Positions 61,379 through 64,000 of a stretch of DNA of 64,000 nucleotides are shown in pieces; position 1 is the first letter of the stretch, and each line of letters starts with the position of its first letter. The DNA comes from Amycolatopsis sp. WAC 01376 (GTDB lineage Bacteria; Actinomycetota; Actinomycetes; Mycobacteriales; Pseudonocardiaceae): assembly GCF_003947415.1 (NCBI RefSeq), contig NZ_QHKL01000003.1, positions 558,001-622,000 on the forward strand. The letters are read 5' to 3'. Both the position numbers and the translations under genes were made by a program. The notes beneath the pieces were generated by a model that worked only from the letters and a program-made list of their open reading frames with translations, made no database searches and had not been told where the DNA came from.

Positions 61379-61867
61379 ATGAGGTGCCCGTTCTGCCGGC
61401 ATGCGGACTCTCGGGTCGTCGACTCCCGAGAGGTGGATGAGGGTCAAGCGATCCGGCGGAGGCGCTCGTGCGCCGCTTGCGGCCGTCGCTTCACCACGTC
61501 GGAGACGATGGTGCTCGCCGTCGTCAAACGATCCGGGGTCACCGAGCAGTTCAGCCGGGACAAGGTGGTCCGGGGGGTGCGCCGCGCCTGCCAGGGCAGG
61601 CCGGTCGACGACGACGCGCTGCAGCAGCTGGCGCAGCGGGTCGAGGAGTCGATCCGGTCGGCGGGGCTGGCGGAGATCCCGAGTCACGAGGTCGGTCTGG
61701 CGATCCTGGGCCCCCTGCGCGAACTCGACGGTGTCGCCTATCTCCGGTTCGCCAGTGTCTACCGCTCCTTCTCCTCGGTCGAGGACTTCGAGAAGGAGAT
61801 CTCGGACCTCCGTGAAGCCATGGCTGCCACACCGGACGAGAGCGATCAAGACGCGAAAGACGGCTGA
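61379..61867 (+). CDS. nrdR: Transcriptional regulator NrdR
   Basis: Zn-ribbon and ATP-cone repressor of ribonucleotide reductase genes. The 162-residue protein has two zinc-binding pairs, MRCPFCRH and CAACGRRFTT, and the ATP cone starting near residue 50 (VVKRSGVTEQFSRDKVVRGVRRAC). The ATG 61379 gives the conserved MRCPFC N-terminus. It precedes nrdJ by 34 bp, the usual nrdRJ arrangement. Confidence 0.96.
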   Translation: MRCPFCRHADSRVVDSREVDEGQAIRRRRSCAACGRRFTTSETMVLAVVKRSGVTEQFSRDKVVRGVRRACQGRPVDDDALQQLAQRVEESIRSAGLAEIPSHEVGLAILGPLRELDGVAYLRFASVYRSFSSVEDFEKEISDLREAMAATPDESDQDAKDG

Positions 61868-61901
61868 AGCCGCCTCCCGCGTGGGAGTGAGGGAAAAACC
61901 C

Positions 61902-64000
<2,099 letters not shown>

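Overview
The window is ordinary chromosome of a high-GC actinobacterium. Mycothiol-type and F420-type enzyme families, Rv-like gene blocks, many GTG starts, actinobacterial SOS boxes (TCGAAC-N4-GTTCGA) and the overall gene content point to Pseudonocardiaceae, most likely Amycolatopsis (inference; no rRNA gene is present to confirm it). No prophage, insertion sequence, CRISPR array or secondary-metabolite megacluster was seen.

Layout. 1-14.1 kb: a PASTA serine/threonine kinase (pknL) and its divergent DNA-binding partner (Rv2175c type), a divergent MFS/CGNR-regulator pair, a carotenoid operon (prenyl synthase, crtI, crtB, then an LLM oxidoreductase), a second CGNR protein divergent from azlCD, a MerB-like protein, metF and a DUF885 peptidase-like gene. 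In Mycobacterium the pknL, Rv2175c, idsA2 and metF homologues are near neighbours, so the carotenoid and transporter genes look inserted into an old block. 14.2-20.4 kb: an EamA exporter behind a possible leader-peptide attenuator, a YbaK/GNAT pair, an SOS-box-controlled HEPN protein, an MDMPI-family enzyme, a VOC protein and an ACT-GNAT acetyltransferase. 20.4-30 kb: def, the giant helicase lhr, a membrane-anchored Hsp70, DUF3046, recA and recX. 30.7-39 kb: small accessory genes, then Entner-Doudoroff genes (edd-eda) divergent from a four-gene succinate dehydrogenase operon of the mycobacterial Sdh1 type. 39-41.5 kb: hairpin-rich DNA, a candidate 22-codon gene with its own terminator, tRNA-Glu, a methyltransferase and two divergent small secreted cysteine proteins. 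41.6-50.3 kb: the glutamate-type ABC transporter gluABCD, a two-component system, an orphan TAXI lipoprotein and miaB. 50.3-64 kb: a block syntenic with M. tuberculosis Rv2732c-Rv2718c (DUF349, miaA, dapF, hflX, lexA, LysM protein, nrdR) ending in a class II ribonucleotide reductase cut by the window edge.

Themes. DNA damage and nucleotide supply recur: LexA-type boxes precede the HEPN gene, recA and the lexA/LysM divergent pair, and DnaA-like boxes sit before recA and nrdR. Central carbon and respiration meet at the edd/sdh divergent region, which carries a Crp-like palindrome. Many genes appear leaderless, with a TANNNT hexamer 5-8 nt before the start codon.

The most unusual non-coding signals are (1) more than a dozen long, near-perfect intergenic palindromes in a few sequence families whose arms co-vary between copies, (2) a roughly 155-bp element present three times in the same orientation, each time upstream of a gene, with inverted-repeat ends, (3) a leaderless 13-codon Pro-Pro-Pro leader before the EamA gene, and (4) the 22-codon gene upstream of tRNA-Glu.
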